Positions 1 through 6,377 of a DNA stretch of 12,636 nt are shown piece after piece. This DNA comes from Spirochaetaceae bacterium (GTDB taxonomy: Bacteria > Spirochaetota > Spirochaetia > DSM-27196 > PWMO01): contig PWMO01000458.1 in NCBI GenBank assembly GCA_003558175.1, forward strand, positions 1 to 12,636. The letters run 5' to 3'. Every line of letters begins with the position of its first letter. Within the stretch, counting starts at the first letter, position 1. The notes beneath the pieces are model-generated. The model had not been told where the DNA came from, made no database searches, and was given only the letters and a program-made list of their open reading frames with translations. Position numbers and translations under genes: made by a program.

Positions 1-424
1 AGAGCAGGTTCAACGGGCGCGCCAGCGCCCCGAGTCGGTAGATCCCGCTGTCAAAGTTGAAGGTCGGCAGCGTGGCGCCGGTACCCAGGAAGAGATTGTC
101 TCCCGGGGCAAACGCAAAGCTGAAGGTGTGCCGGTTCTCTTCATCGATCCGCTGGTACACGTAACCAAGTGAATCACCGGCGAGAAAGAGCGACACGTCG
201 GTCGCTTCAGCGGAGAAGCCGTCAGCGGAACGGTTCTCATAGCCGATGTCGAAGGCGAAGCCGCGCGCGTTGCCGACCGCAATCGCCGCCGGATTGAGCA
301 GCGGCGCCCTGAAATCGTCGGTAGTGGCGTGCAGCGCACCACTGCTCTGGGCCGCCGCCACGGCAGTCAGGGTTGTTGCGGCAGCCAGCGCGTAAAACCA
401 ACGAACGAGACGCTTGCGTTCCAT
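1..424 (-). CDS. Secreted, probably outer-membrane beta-barrel-like protein, N-terminal part (cut by window edge)
   Basis: An open frame runs from ATG at 424 to the window edge, giving 141 codons with no stop. The ATG has a strong Shine-Dalgarno, GAGGAG, seven bases upstream on the minus strand. The protein opens with a clear signal peptide: a basic head (MERKRLVR), a hydrophobic stretch, and AAA-Q near residue 26 as the likely cleavage site. After it comes an LNPAA motif followed by alternating hydrophobic/polar stretches with many Gly, Phe and Tyr. This is the look of the first strands of an outer-membrane barrel of the FadL/PorV kind. Some spirochaete exported proteins, possibly including long SppA-type peptidases, also begin this way, but I cannot decide from 141 residues. 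It lies 138 bp downstream of trkA on the same strand and may have its own promoter. Exported protein: fairly sure. Function: unknown. Confidence 0.7.
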   Translation of the reverse strand, partial: MERKRLVRWFYALAAATTLTAVAAAQSSGALHATTDDFRAPLLNPAAIAVGNARGFAFDIGYENRSADGFSAEATDVSLFLAGDSLGYVYQRIDEENRHTFSFAFAPGDNLFLGTGATLPTFNFDSGIYRLGALARPLNLL

Positions 425-441
425 CTGAGACTCCTCGCTTC

Positions 442-471
442 GTTATAGCGCGTCCTCCGTGTGCGCCACAA
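442..471 (-). promoter_or_regulatory. Candidate sigma70-like promoter for the exported protein gene
   Basis: On the minus strand TTGTGG (466-471) and TATAAC (442-447) are separated by 18 bases. The -10 matches the consensus at five of six positions, the -35 only at three. The start site would lie about 10 bases before the ATG at 424, leaving only room for the Shine-Dalgarno. The -35 element lies inside the inverted repeat at 455-493, so promoter and hairpin are competing readings of the same DNA. Confidence 0.3.
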
Positions 472-493
472 GGGCGCGCACCAACACGCGGAG
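455..493 (-). terminator. Interrupted inverted repeat downstream of trkA (weak terminator candidate)
   Basis: The left arm 455-467 and right arm 473-493 pair over most of their length. GCGCC/GGCGC closes a five-base loop, and a lower CTCC/GGAG plus GTGT/ACAC stem is interrupted by short bulges on the right arm. There is no T-run after it on the minus strand, so it is not a canonical intrinsic terminator. It could be a structured 3' end of the trkA transcript or chance in GC-rich DNA. Confidence 0.25.
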
Positions 494-562
494 AACGGAA
501 AATCTACGGAGGTTCCTGCAGCCAGAGGATCTTGCACTGCAGTGCCGGCAGTGTTCCGAGAT

Positions 563-1924
563 TCAGCCCTGCACCGCAAAATACCGGTCGAGCCGATTGC
601 TTACCTTGGGCAGCGCGAAGACAACGAGATGATCACCCGCTTCAAGCACCGTTCCGCCGTGAGGAATAATTACCTGGCCGTCGCGAACGACCGTTCCAAC
701 CAGCATGCCGTTGGGAAACCGCGCATTCTCCACCGTCTTGCCCGCCACCGGTGCTGAACTCGGAAGGACCAGCTCCATGGTTTCTGCCTCTTCGTTTTTT
801 AGAATCGACAGGGAGACGAGATCTTCATTACGGGTCAACCTGAGAATTTGCGCCGTGGTTATCAGGTGCGGATTTACCGTGTTCTCGATTGCTATCGCTC
901 CGTACACCGACAGGTAGGAGATGTCCGTTACTTCGGCGATGATCTTCTTGACGCCGAGCCGCTCACCCATCACTGCCGCTACCATATTATTGCGGTCATC
1001 GCCGGTAACGGCAATGAGCACATCGGCCTCACCCAGTTCTTCACGATTGAAGTATGAACAGTCGGAAGAATCTCCCTGGAGCACAATGGTGTTCCTGAGT
1101 ACTCGGTTCAAATCTTCGCACCGAGCGGCGTCCTTTTCTATGATCTTCGTCAGAAAGGATCGCTCACGGCGTGACTCAAGGAGAGACGCCAGATACTGAC
1201 CGATCTTGCCGCCTCCGAGTATGACTACCTTCCGTACGCGGATTGCACCGTGCGGCAGCAGCCAGCTTGCCTCGCGGACAACTTTGCCGCCGCCAATGAG
1301 GTACACTTTGTCGCCGCTGTTGATCTTGTCTTTTCCGCCCGGAATGACGAAGTCACCGTTGCTGCGCTTGATGCCTGCGACGATGAACCCGGCATGCAGC
1401 TGAAGATCTTTGAGCGACCGATTCGCGATCTCGCTCTCTTCGGGTATCGATAGGCGCACCATCATCACTTTGCCGTCCGCGAAGTACTCTATCTCTTCTG
1501 CGTCGGGGAAGAAGATCATCTTGGCTATTTCTTGAGCAACGGCTCGTTCAGGGCTGATTATGTGATCGATGCCCATCTGCTCGCGCGTCAGCCCGCGAGA
1601 AGAATCGTCTTCCGCGTGTTCAGGATCCTGAATCCGCGCGACGGTAACGGGGACGCCCTTCTTCTTGGCAACCATGCAGGCAATTATGTTGACTTCGTCG
1701 ATCTCGGTCACTGCGATCAACATCTGGGCTGACCCAATCTTTGCCATCTCCAGCGTTTCTATACTTGCGCCGTTGCCTCTCACAACCAGGATACTTGAGT
1801 TCTGTTCAAGCTGGGCCACCCGTGCCGGGTCTTTCTCGACTACTGCAACGGTCTGTTTCTTTGAAACAAGGCTGTTGGCCAGTTCCGTGCCAACCGCTCC
1901 GCCGCCTACAATCACGATATGCAT
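563..1924 (-). CDS. trkA: TrkA-like potassium-transport regulatory protein with two RCK units
   Basis: 453 residues, close to the usual length of two-RCK TrkA proteins. The first NAD-binding fold has GGGAVG at residues 7-12 with the acidic VVEKD end of its second strand at 28-32. An RCK_C-like segment spans about 140-225. The second NAD-binding fold has GGGKIG at 237-242 with IIEKD at 261-265, and a second RCK_C fills about 370-450. Known role of the family: a peripheral cytoplasmic subunit that senses NAD(H)/nucleotides and gates a K+ transporter. The start is firm: GAGGAG stands eight bases before ATG 1924. No TrkH or KtrB channel lies in the window. The nearest membrane protein is the antiporter just upstream on the same strand, which lacks its own RCK domain. 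I infer that this protein may serve the antiporter as well as, or instead of, a Trk channel encoded elsewhere. Family assignment is secure, partner is inference. Confidence 0.93.
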   Translation of the reverse strand: MHIVIVGGGAVGTELANSLVSKKQTVAVVEKDPARVAQLEQNSSILVVRGNGASIETLEMAKIGSAQMLIAVTEIDEVNIIACMVAKKKGVPVTVARIQDPEHAEDDSSRGLTREQMGIDHIISPERAVAQEIAKMIFFPDAEEIEYFADGKVMMVRLSIPEESEIANRSLKDLQLHAGFIVAGIKRSNGDFVIPGGKDKINSGDKVYLIGGGKVVREASWLLPHGAIRVRKVVILGGGKIGQYLASLLESRRERSFLTKIIEKDAARCEDLNRVLRNTIVLQGDSSDCSYFNREELGEADVLIAVTGDDRNNMVAAVMGERLGVKKIIAEVTDISYLSVYGAIAIENTVNPHLITTAQILRLTRNEDLVSLSILKNEEAETMELVLPSSAPVAGKTVENARFPNGMLVGTVVRDGQVIIPHGGTVLEAGDHLVVFALPKVSNRLDRYFAVQG

Positions 1925-1954
1925 TGTAAATGCTCCTCAACTCAGGTTGCACTT

Positions 1955-1972
1955 GCGGTCTTCTGTGACCGC
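1955..1972 (-). other. GC hairpin upstream of trkA
   Basis: GCGGTC (1955-1960) and GACCGC (1967-1972) form a perfect six-base stem with a six-base loop. It stands about 30 bases before the trkA start on the minus strand. No T-run follows, so an attenuator or transcript-stability element is more plausible than a terminator. It directly adjoins the 11-bp tandem repeats. Confidence 0.4.
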
Positions 1973-2013
1973 TTCATCTCAACTCCATCTCTGCTTCATC
2001 TCTGCTTCATCTC
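1970..2013. repeat. Four tandem copies of an 11-bp repeat between antiporter and trkA
   Basis: Plus-strand units are CGCTTCATCTC (1970-1980), AACTCCATCTC (1981-1991), TGCTTCATCTC (1992-2002) and TGCTTCATCTC (2003-2013). The last two are identical, the first differs at one base and the second at three. The array lies in the 132-bp gap between the antiporter stop and the trkA start, so it would be in the trkA leader. A unit of 11 bp is about one helical turn, which would suit phased protein binding, but slippage alone also explains it. Confidence 0.75.
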
Positions 2014-2056
2014 ACGTTCAGAATTACCTCACGTTGCGACGGCGAGAACCCGCATT

Positions 2057-3241
2057 TCACCTGACTGCATTGCCCGGACGGCGCTGTTTCCGACTTTTCC
2101 ACCGCGTAATTGCATCTGAGATAGCCGGTGCCTTGCGAAAAAACAACACGCCAATCAACGCGGTGACAATGATGTAGAAGCCGCAGAACACTCGCAGCGC
2201 GGCGTCGCCAATCGCGGCAATGACCACGGAAAACTCGCCTCTCTGGAACAGTGAGAATCCGGCACGAAGCGACCCCTCGAACGATAGTCCGTATATCCGG
2301 CCACCCCAGAATCCGACCACCAGCTTGGCGACAAGTGCCCAGAATATCAGAGTTCCGAGAAGCGCCGGGCTGATGATGCCGGCCCCGAAACTAATCGAAG
2401 TACCGAACTCAAAGAAGAAGAACGGAAGGGCAAGATCCTTCACGTGTGTCAGCATACCTCCCAACTCGCGTGCAGCTCCGGTTTCCGAGAGCATCACCCC
2501 CGCCAGGAATGCGCCCAGCAACTTCGAGAGTCCGAGATATTCCGCTACCCCTGCCGCGAGAAACGCCACCGCAACCACAAGTGCCGGCATGAAATCCCGG
2601 GCCATATAACGGCGGATGAACGTGGATAGCCTGCGAAAGCCGTAGTATGCGATGACGAGGGACAGGGCCGTCAGCAGCAGCACCCTTGCCGCGACTGATC
2701 CCAGCGCGCCGGCGGTGACGTTGCCCTCCAGGCTTAACCCCACCAGTATCGAGACCATCACCGGCGCGGCGATGTCCTCGAAAATCAGCAGCGCCAGTTT
2801 GAACTCACCTTCCGGAGTTGCAGTTCTGCCGGTCTCCTCGAGCATTTTGACGGTGATCGAAGAGCTGCTGGCGTAGGCAACGCCGCCGATGATCAGTGCC
2901 GGCAGGAGCTCGAAACCAAACAGCACCGCCAGAACGGAACTCACGCCGAAGTTCAGCACGATATCCATCACACCCACTCGCCAGACACGCCGCGATATAC
3001 TGACCAGACGGTTTAGCGGGAAGTGCAAGCCAAGCAGGAAGAAGAGAAGCACGATTCCGATGCGGGAGATATGGTGAACTACATCCTGCTCAGGCCCGAT
3101 AAGCAGGCCGGCCATTGCCAAGCCGAGAAATACGTACGCCAGCAGCGACGGTATCCGCAGCCGCTGGAAAACGTATCCCAGTGCAAAAAACAGCAACAGC
3201 ATGAGGCCGGCTACAATAAAGACGTGTTCCAGGTAGTTCAT
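2057..3241 (-). CDS. CPA2-type cation/proton antiporter (KefB/NapA-like membrane domain)
   Basis: 394 residues, almost entirely hydrophobic, fitting 11-13 membrane helices. Family hallmarks are present: FEDIAAPV near 155-160 with the acidic pair in the core helix, GAFLAGVMLSE near 250, FFFFEFGTS near 280, and FQRGEFSVVIA near 340. Members exchange Na+ or K+ for H+ across the inner membrane. Unlike KefB/KefC, the chain ends soon after the last helix in a short basic tail, with no cytoplasmic RCK domain. Separately encoded TrkA and EIIA proteins flank it on the same strand, consistent with regulation in trans. ATG 3241 has GAGG ten bases upstream and overlaps by four bases (ATGA) the stop of a 28-codon ORF, which suggests translational coupling. 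The ion (Na+ or K+) cannot be told from sequence. Confidence 0.88.
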   Translation of the reverse strand: MNYLEHVFIVAGLMLLLFFALGYVFQRLRIPSLLAYVFLGLAMAGLLIGPEQDVVHHISRIGIVLLFFLLGLHFPLNRLVSISRRVWRVGVMDIVLNFGVSSVLAVLFGFELLPALIIGGVAYASSSSITVKMLEETGRTATPEGEFKLALLIFEDIAAPVMVSILVGLSLEGNVTAGALGSVAARVLLLTALSLVIAYYGFRRLSTFIRRYMARDFMPALVVAVAFLAAGVAEYLGLSKLLGAFLAGVMLSETGAARELGGMLTHVKDLALPFFFFEFGTSISFGAGIISPALLGTLIFWALVAKLVVGFWGGRIYGLSFEGSLRAGFSLFQRGEFSVVIAAIGDAALRVFCGFYIIVTALIGVLFFRKAPAISDAITRWKSRKQRRPGNAVR

Positions 3242-3324
3242 CTGCTCGAGACCTCGAGTATGACCAGGTTGCGTCTGCGGAAGCGAGCGGTGACGTGCTT
3301 GCGGTAATTCACTTGGACCTGCAT
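3238..3324 (-). CDS. Possible 28-residue bridging peptide between EIIA gene and antiporter
   Basis: ATG at 3324 opens a 28-codon frame that ends in TGA at 3240-3238, overlapping the antiporter ATG as ATGA. It begins five bases after the EIIA stop and so fills the 88-bp gap exactly. The peptide begins MQVQVNYRK and is strongly basic. No good Shine-Dalgarno precedes it, so it would rely on ribosomes that have just ended the EIIA gene. It may be a coupling leader, a small protein, or chance. I do not recognise it. Confidence 0.3.
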   Translation of the reverse strand: MQVQVNYRKHVTARFRRRNLVILEVSSR

Positions 3325-3329
3325 GTCCG

Positions 3330-4130
3330 CTACAGTTCCAGTGACCCGTGAACGATCATCATCTCTTCCACGGTCACCAGTACGCCGCGTCCTTTCTTGC
3401 CGAGCGAATCGGTCAGGTCGCTGATACGACGCACAAGATCGTTGGCAACCGAACGTTTGACGTATCCTTCGACAATGTGGATCGAGTTCTGCTCTTTGCC
3501 GGTCCATAAGCTGGCAAACAACGCCATCTGACCGAGGTACGTGCGAGCGCTCTCGCCGGTAACGATCGAGAGAGATGACGCGCCATACCCCGAGAGTTCC
3601 TGGAGCAGCGTCTCCAGCAGCTCAATGTTCTGCAAAAGAACGCGAACCCGGCATTGGGCTTCCGTGGACGGCTCCTCCGGTTCGGTCACTCCCCGTTGCA
3701 CGCACTCCAGGAGAGTCTGCTCAGATTGGGCGGCATTCAGCTGCTTGCGAAAGTCTTCTTCTCGCACGGCGCGCGAGACGGCCGCCAGGAGTTGTACGTG
3801 CTGTGTACGGGCTTCCGGAGGTCCGAGGATGAAGAATACGATGGTGACCGGCTGCGCATCCGACGCCCCCATAGCTACGCCATTGCGGTAGACATGAAGC
3901 CCGAGCACCAGCTGATCCATGCCGGGGACGGCACAATGCGGTATGGCAACACCGTGCCCGATGGCCGTGCACACCGTGTTTTCTCGGTCACGCAGCGCGG
4001 AGAATACAAGGCGCTCGGGAGCGGTCACGGCCGGGTGTCGCGAAGCCTGCTCGGCGATCCTTTGCAGGACGCCGTCACGATCTGTCTTCTCGTCGACAAT
4101 CAAGAACGGAGTACAGTACTGCGTTGCCAT
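3330..4130 (-). CDS. PTS EIIA (fructose/Ntr type) domain fused to a P-II-like C-terminal region
   Basis: 266 residues from ATG 4130, chosen because GTGAGG stands ten bases before it; a TTG nine bases earlier is only one base from that Shine-Dalgarno and is unlikely. Residues 1-147 are an EIIA domain of the fructose/mannitol/Ntr family: GVAIPH gives the phosphorylatable His65, and a second conserved His, 111, sits in HVQLLA. Residues 160-266 are a separate domain after an acidic linker. Their predicted order is strand (RVRVLLQ), helix (about 169-183), strand (SSLSIVTGE), a loop of some 20 residues, strand (SIHIVEGYV), helix (about 226-243), strand (GVLVTVEEMMIV). That is the order of P-II-like small-molecule sensors; this is inference from pattern. 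The gene leads the antiporter-trkA cluster. In proteobacteria EIIA-Ntr controls K+ transport via TrkA and other targets, so a regulatory role is more likely than sugar uptake: no EIIB or EIIC is nearby. Confidence 0.85.
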   Translation of the reverse strand: MATQYCTPFLIVDEKTDRDGVLQRIAEQASRHPAVTAPERLVFSALRDRENTVCTAIGHGVAIPHCAVPGMDQLVLGLHVYRNGVAMGASDAQPVTIVFFILGPPEARTQHVQLLAAVSRAVREEDFRKQLNAAQSEQTLLECVQRGVTEPEEPSTEAQCRVRVLLQNIELLETLLQELSGYGASSLSIVTGESARTYLGQMALFASLWTGKEQNSIHIVEGYVKRSVANDLVRRISDLTDSLGKKGRGVLVTVEEMMIVHGSLEL

Positions 4131-4162
4131 ATTACGCAAACCTCACCAAAGGGTATCTCTGC

Positions 4163-4191
4163 ATGCTACCGAAACAGGTGGCGAATGTGAA
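4163..4191 (-). promoter_or_regulatory. Candidate promoter of the EIIA-antiporter-trkA cluster
   Basis: On the minus strand TTCACA (4186-4191) and TAGCAT (4163-4168) are separated by 17 bases. They match the sigma70 -35 at five of six and -10 at four of six positions. The start site would fall near 4156, about 26 bases before the ATG at 4130, leaving a normal leader with the Shine-Dalgarno. Confidence 0.4.
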
Positions 4192-4235
4192 TAGCCTTTG
4201 ATGGATGCGCTGCGCACGGCCAATACGGCGTATCC

Positions 4236-4264
4236 TTGCATTCCGGTGTCAGACAGTGTACTGT
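4236..4264 (+). promoter_or_regulatory. Weak candidate promoter for the DUF4097-like gene
   Basis: TTGCAT (4236-4241) and TACTGT (4259-4264) are 17 bases apart. The -10 is poor (three of six). If used, transcription would begin about three bases before the ATG at 4274, making the message nearly leaderless. That fits the absence of any Shine-Dalgarno before this ATG. Confidence 0.22.
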
Positions 4265-4273
4265 TGAACCGAT

Positions 4274-5200
4274 ATGAACGCCCGTTGCCTTGGCGCGACA
4301 GTGCTTCTTTTCGTGCTGGTTTCTCAGCCGCTGGCTGCAGGTGGCTGGGGCGAATTGCCCACCGGTTCGCTGCTGATCGCTACCGAAGAGTGGGGCATCG
4401 AGCGGATCGACGTCGACGCCGGCTTGCTCGATTTTGAGTACCGTGGCGGGGCCGGACCGGTAACGCGGGTCGAAGTGTTTGGCTCGGCGGACGAGCGCGT
4501 CCACGTTGAGCGCGATGGGACGTTGTTGAGCATTCGGGTCGAGGAGCGGGCGCTTCTGCCCGCTGCGAGTCGCGGTCGAATCTTGGTCTCGGGACCGGCG
4601 GTTATTGAGCTGACCATCAAAGCTGAAGGCGGTTCCGCTTCGGTGCAGACCGTCGCTGCGTCGGAGCTTCGCGTATATGGCGGGAGCGGCGCCGTATCGA
4701 TCGACAGGGTCGAAGCGCAGCTGAGCCTCTACAGCAGCAGCGGTGACATCACGGTTGTGGGGTCCAGCGGTGCCCAGCGAATCAACAGCGACTCCGGTGA
4801 CGTTATTGTGCGCAACAGTGACGGCGATCTGACCGTTCGCACCGGCAGCGGCCGGGTGAATATGTGGGACGTCGCAGGCGCGCTCGATGTTGAGACGGTC
4901 TCCGGCGCCATCGATATCGTTGGTATTACGCTGCGCGAACAGGGGCGAGTAGTGACCAACAGCGGGCGCATAGACGTTGTGTTCGCGCAGGACCTGGACG
5001 AGCTGGACCTTGACGTGAGCACCGTCTCGGGTAGCATCCAGATAGAAGACCGCTACGGCGGGATTGACGGCGGCTACACGCCACTCGGCCCGGCGGACGA
5101 CGAGCAGCGTGTCGGCGAAGAGCCGGCTGAAGACCCCGACCGTCCGGCAGCAATCCCGTTCTCCGGATACTCGGTCTCCGGTCATCAGTACTACCGCTGA
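4274..5200 (+). CDS. Exported DUF4097-type beta-repeat protein
   Basis: 308 residues. A signal peptide covers about residues 1-22: a short polar head, a hydrophobic LLFVLV core, and a likely A-A-G cleavage region. From about 115 to 255 short strands recur every 15-20 residues, each marked by an SG or DG turn followed by alternating hydrophobics: SSGDITVV, DSGDVIV, SDGDLTV, GSGRVNM, VSGAIDIV, NSGRIDVV, VSGSIQI. This ladder is typical of DUF4097 and related putative-adhesin beta-helix domains found in cell-envelope proteins. The molecular role is not established. An acidic, proline-rich linker (about 270-293) and a short SG-containing tail rich in Tyr end the protein. No Shine-Dalgarno precedes ATG 4274. 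The gene diverges from the EIIA gene and converges on radC with only 11 bp between stops, so the two may interfere transcriptionally. Confidence 0.75.
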   Translation: MNARCLGATVLLFVLVSQPLAAGGWGELPTGSLLIATEEWGIERIDVDAGLLDFEYRGGAGPVTRVEVFGSADERVHVERDGTLLSIRVEERALLPAASRGRILVSGPAVIELTIKAEGGSASVQTVAASELRVYGGSGAVSIDRVEAQLSLYSSSGDITVVGSSGAQRINSDSGDVIVRNSDGDLTVRTGSGRVNMWDVAGALDVETVSGAIDIVGITLREQGRVVTNSGRIDVVFAQDLDELDLDVSTVSGSIQIEDRYGGIDGGYTPLGPADDEQRVGEEPAEDPDRPAAIPFSGYSVSGHQYYR

Positions 5201-5211
5201 ACCCGTCGCAC

Positions 5212-5895
5212 TTACATCGCTCCGTGTTCCAGAAAGCTGTAATAGCCCTCGGTGCTGAAGATGATATGATCCAGCACCTGGATGCCCAGCGTGCGCCCGG
5301 CGGCGGTCAGCCGTTCAGTGACGTCGCGGTCTTCCCGGCTCGGCTCGACATGCCCGCTGGGATGATTGTGGGCAACCACCACCGCCGCCGCACGGTCGGT
5401 GACCGGTTCGGCGAAGACTTCGCGCGGATGAACCAGCGCGCGATTGACCAGCCCCACGGATACCACCCGCGTGGCAATCACTTCGTGGGCGCCGTTCAGT
5501 GACAGGCAGAGAAAGTACTCCTGCTTGCGGTCGCCGTAATGCGCCACGAGGGGAAGCACATCGGTGGGGTAGGTGATTCTGGTTCTGCCGGGACAGAGGA
5601 TGCGGCGTGCCAGCTCCAGCGCGGCGCTGATCAGCGTAGCCTTCGCCGGACCCAGTCCGGCAATGCCCCGGAGATCTTCGGCGGTTGTCTGCGCCCCCAG
5701 ACGGTCGAGAACCGCCAGTACTTCCGCCGCGATCTGCGTGACCGGGCGGTCGCGCTGTCCGGCACCCAGAATCACGGTCAGCAGTTCGTGATCGGCGAGG
5801 GCCTGCGGTCCGGCGCTGCAGAGCCGCTCTCGCGGCCGTTCATTGACGTTCATGGACTGTATTCTTCCGATGTAAGGGTGTGTCTTCACACCCAT
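5212..5895 (-). CDS. radC: RadC-family JAMM/MPN+ protein
   Basis: About 227 residues, normal for the family. The N-terminal part has ERPRERL and a helix-hairpin-helix segment LRGIAGLGPAKA. The C-terminal part carries the JAMM metal-site motif HNHPSG with the downstream Asp in SREDRD, a zinc-binding metalloprotease-like site. The family is associated with DNA repair in older literature, but its biochemical activity is unsettled and some members travel with mobile elements. The start is uncertain. ATG 5895 has AAGGG eight bases upstream and overlaps, as TGATG, the stop of a short unrecognised frame. ATG 5853 has GGAAGA nine bases upstream and gives the compact start MNVNERPRERL. A perfect hairpin (5876-5893) lies between the two. 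I annotate the longer form. Confidence 0.92.
   Translation of the reverse strand: MGVKTHPYIGRIQSMNVNERPRERLCSAGPQALADHELLTVILGAGQRDRPVTQIAAEVLAVLDRLGAQTTAEDLRGIAGLGPAKATLISAALELARRILCPGRTRITYPTDVLPLVAHYGDRKQEYFLCLSLNGAHEVIATRVVSVGLVNRALVHPREVFAEPVTDRAAAVVVAHNHPSGHVEPSREDRDVTERLTAAGRTLGIQVLDHIIFSTEGYYSFLEHGAM
5876..5893. other. Perfect hairpin at the radC 5' end
   Basis: GGGTGTG (5876-5882) and CACACCC (5887-5893) form a perfect seven-base stem with a four-base loop. It begins immediately next to the upstream radC start (5895-5893) and lies 23 bases before the alternative start at 5853. If the upper start is used, the hairpin would sit in the ribosome footprint and could restrain translation. 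If the lower one is used, it is in the leader. Confidence 0.45.
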
Positions 5896-5898
5896 CAA

Positions 5899-6142
5899 TA
5901 CTGCCCTTTTGATCCTGCTGCTTGAGTTTTGCGCTCGGAACTTGCCAACTCGTGCCGAAATCGCATGGTACCCGTCGAAATCGAACCGGTTCGGCTGCCC
6001 CGGTGCCGCGTCACGTCTGCCACGGAGTACCGCATTCGGCCGGCCTCATAGATGGCATCGGGAAAAATTCCGAAAAGGGGCGAGGAGTTGGGTTCCCGTG
6101 AGGTGTTTCCGCCATGCACACAGGGGGAGCATGTGGCCCACA
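5899..6142. other. Stretch without recognisable gene, upstream of radC
   Basis: No start with a Shine-Dalgarno leads a convincing protein in either direction. The longest minus-strand frame here, ending in TGA at 5897-5895, contains a more protein-like part around 5960-6060 (IFPDAIYEAGRMRYSVADV) but I recognise no family. Its stop overlaps the radC ATG, which could be chance. The stretch lies between radC and the decayed gene fragments and may itself be decayed sequence. Confidence 0.4.
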
Positions 6143-6226
6143 CTACTGGCGTGGGTCGGTCATGGTGATAACTGGATACTGCATGCGCAGGGAGCGAAGG
6201 GGTTCGGTAATGCGACGGTAGATCAT
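6143..6226 (-). pseudogene. N-terminal remnant of an AAA_14/DUF4143-type ATPase
   Basis: From ATG 6226 a 27-codon frame reads MIYRRITEPLRSLRMQYPVI followed by TMTDPRQ and a TAG stop. Families of AAA_14 ATPases (often with a DUF4143 tail) begin in just this way, with arginine-rich start, FPVV.LTGPRQ and then the Walker A lysine motif. Here the frame stops directly after PRQ, where SGKTT or VGKTT is expected, and Asp replaces the usual Gly. No clear continuation was found in other frames downstream. No Shine-Dalgarno precedes the ATG. The match is short, so this is a motif-level identification of a dead fragment. Confidence 0.45.
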
Positions 6227-6377
6227 TTTCAAAGTACAATCTTGAAATTGCACCATGTCCGTGGGATTCGTTTCCCGGACGAAGCCGCCGCTACCTGTCA
6301 CCATACTCGAGAAACATGGGGGTGCGGAGTACACCCGGCGGGTGAACTCAAGCAACAGCTGAGCCCGGGTCGGCTGC
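6227..6377. other. Short gene-less spacer between two gene remnants
   Basis: This holds an AT-richer patch (about 6220-6250) and no start/Shine-Dalgarno pair leading a credible protein. It separates the ATPase remnant from the PIN-domain remnant. I see no repeat or insertion-element end in it. Confidence 0.35.

Noticed and set aside
534..545. 12-bp perfect palindrome GCACTGCAGTGC just downstream of trkA
   Set aside because: Palindromes of this size occur by chance in GC-rich DNA. It has no partner site and no T-run.
4131..4139. TTG start nine bases upstream for the EIIA protein
   Set aside because: It would stand one base from the Shine-Dalgarno GTGAGG, while ATG 4130 has a workable ten-base spacing.
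3654..4190. Plus-strand open frame of 178 codons over the EIIA gene
   Set aside because: It is antisense to a gene with the conserved AIPH motif and lacks any domain signal.
4166..5185. Long minus-strand open frame (339 codons) opposite the DUF4097-like gene
   Set aside because: The plus-strand gene has a signal peptide and clear beta repeats. The antisense frame is a GC-codon shadow with no recognisable motif and no ribosome site.
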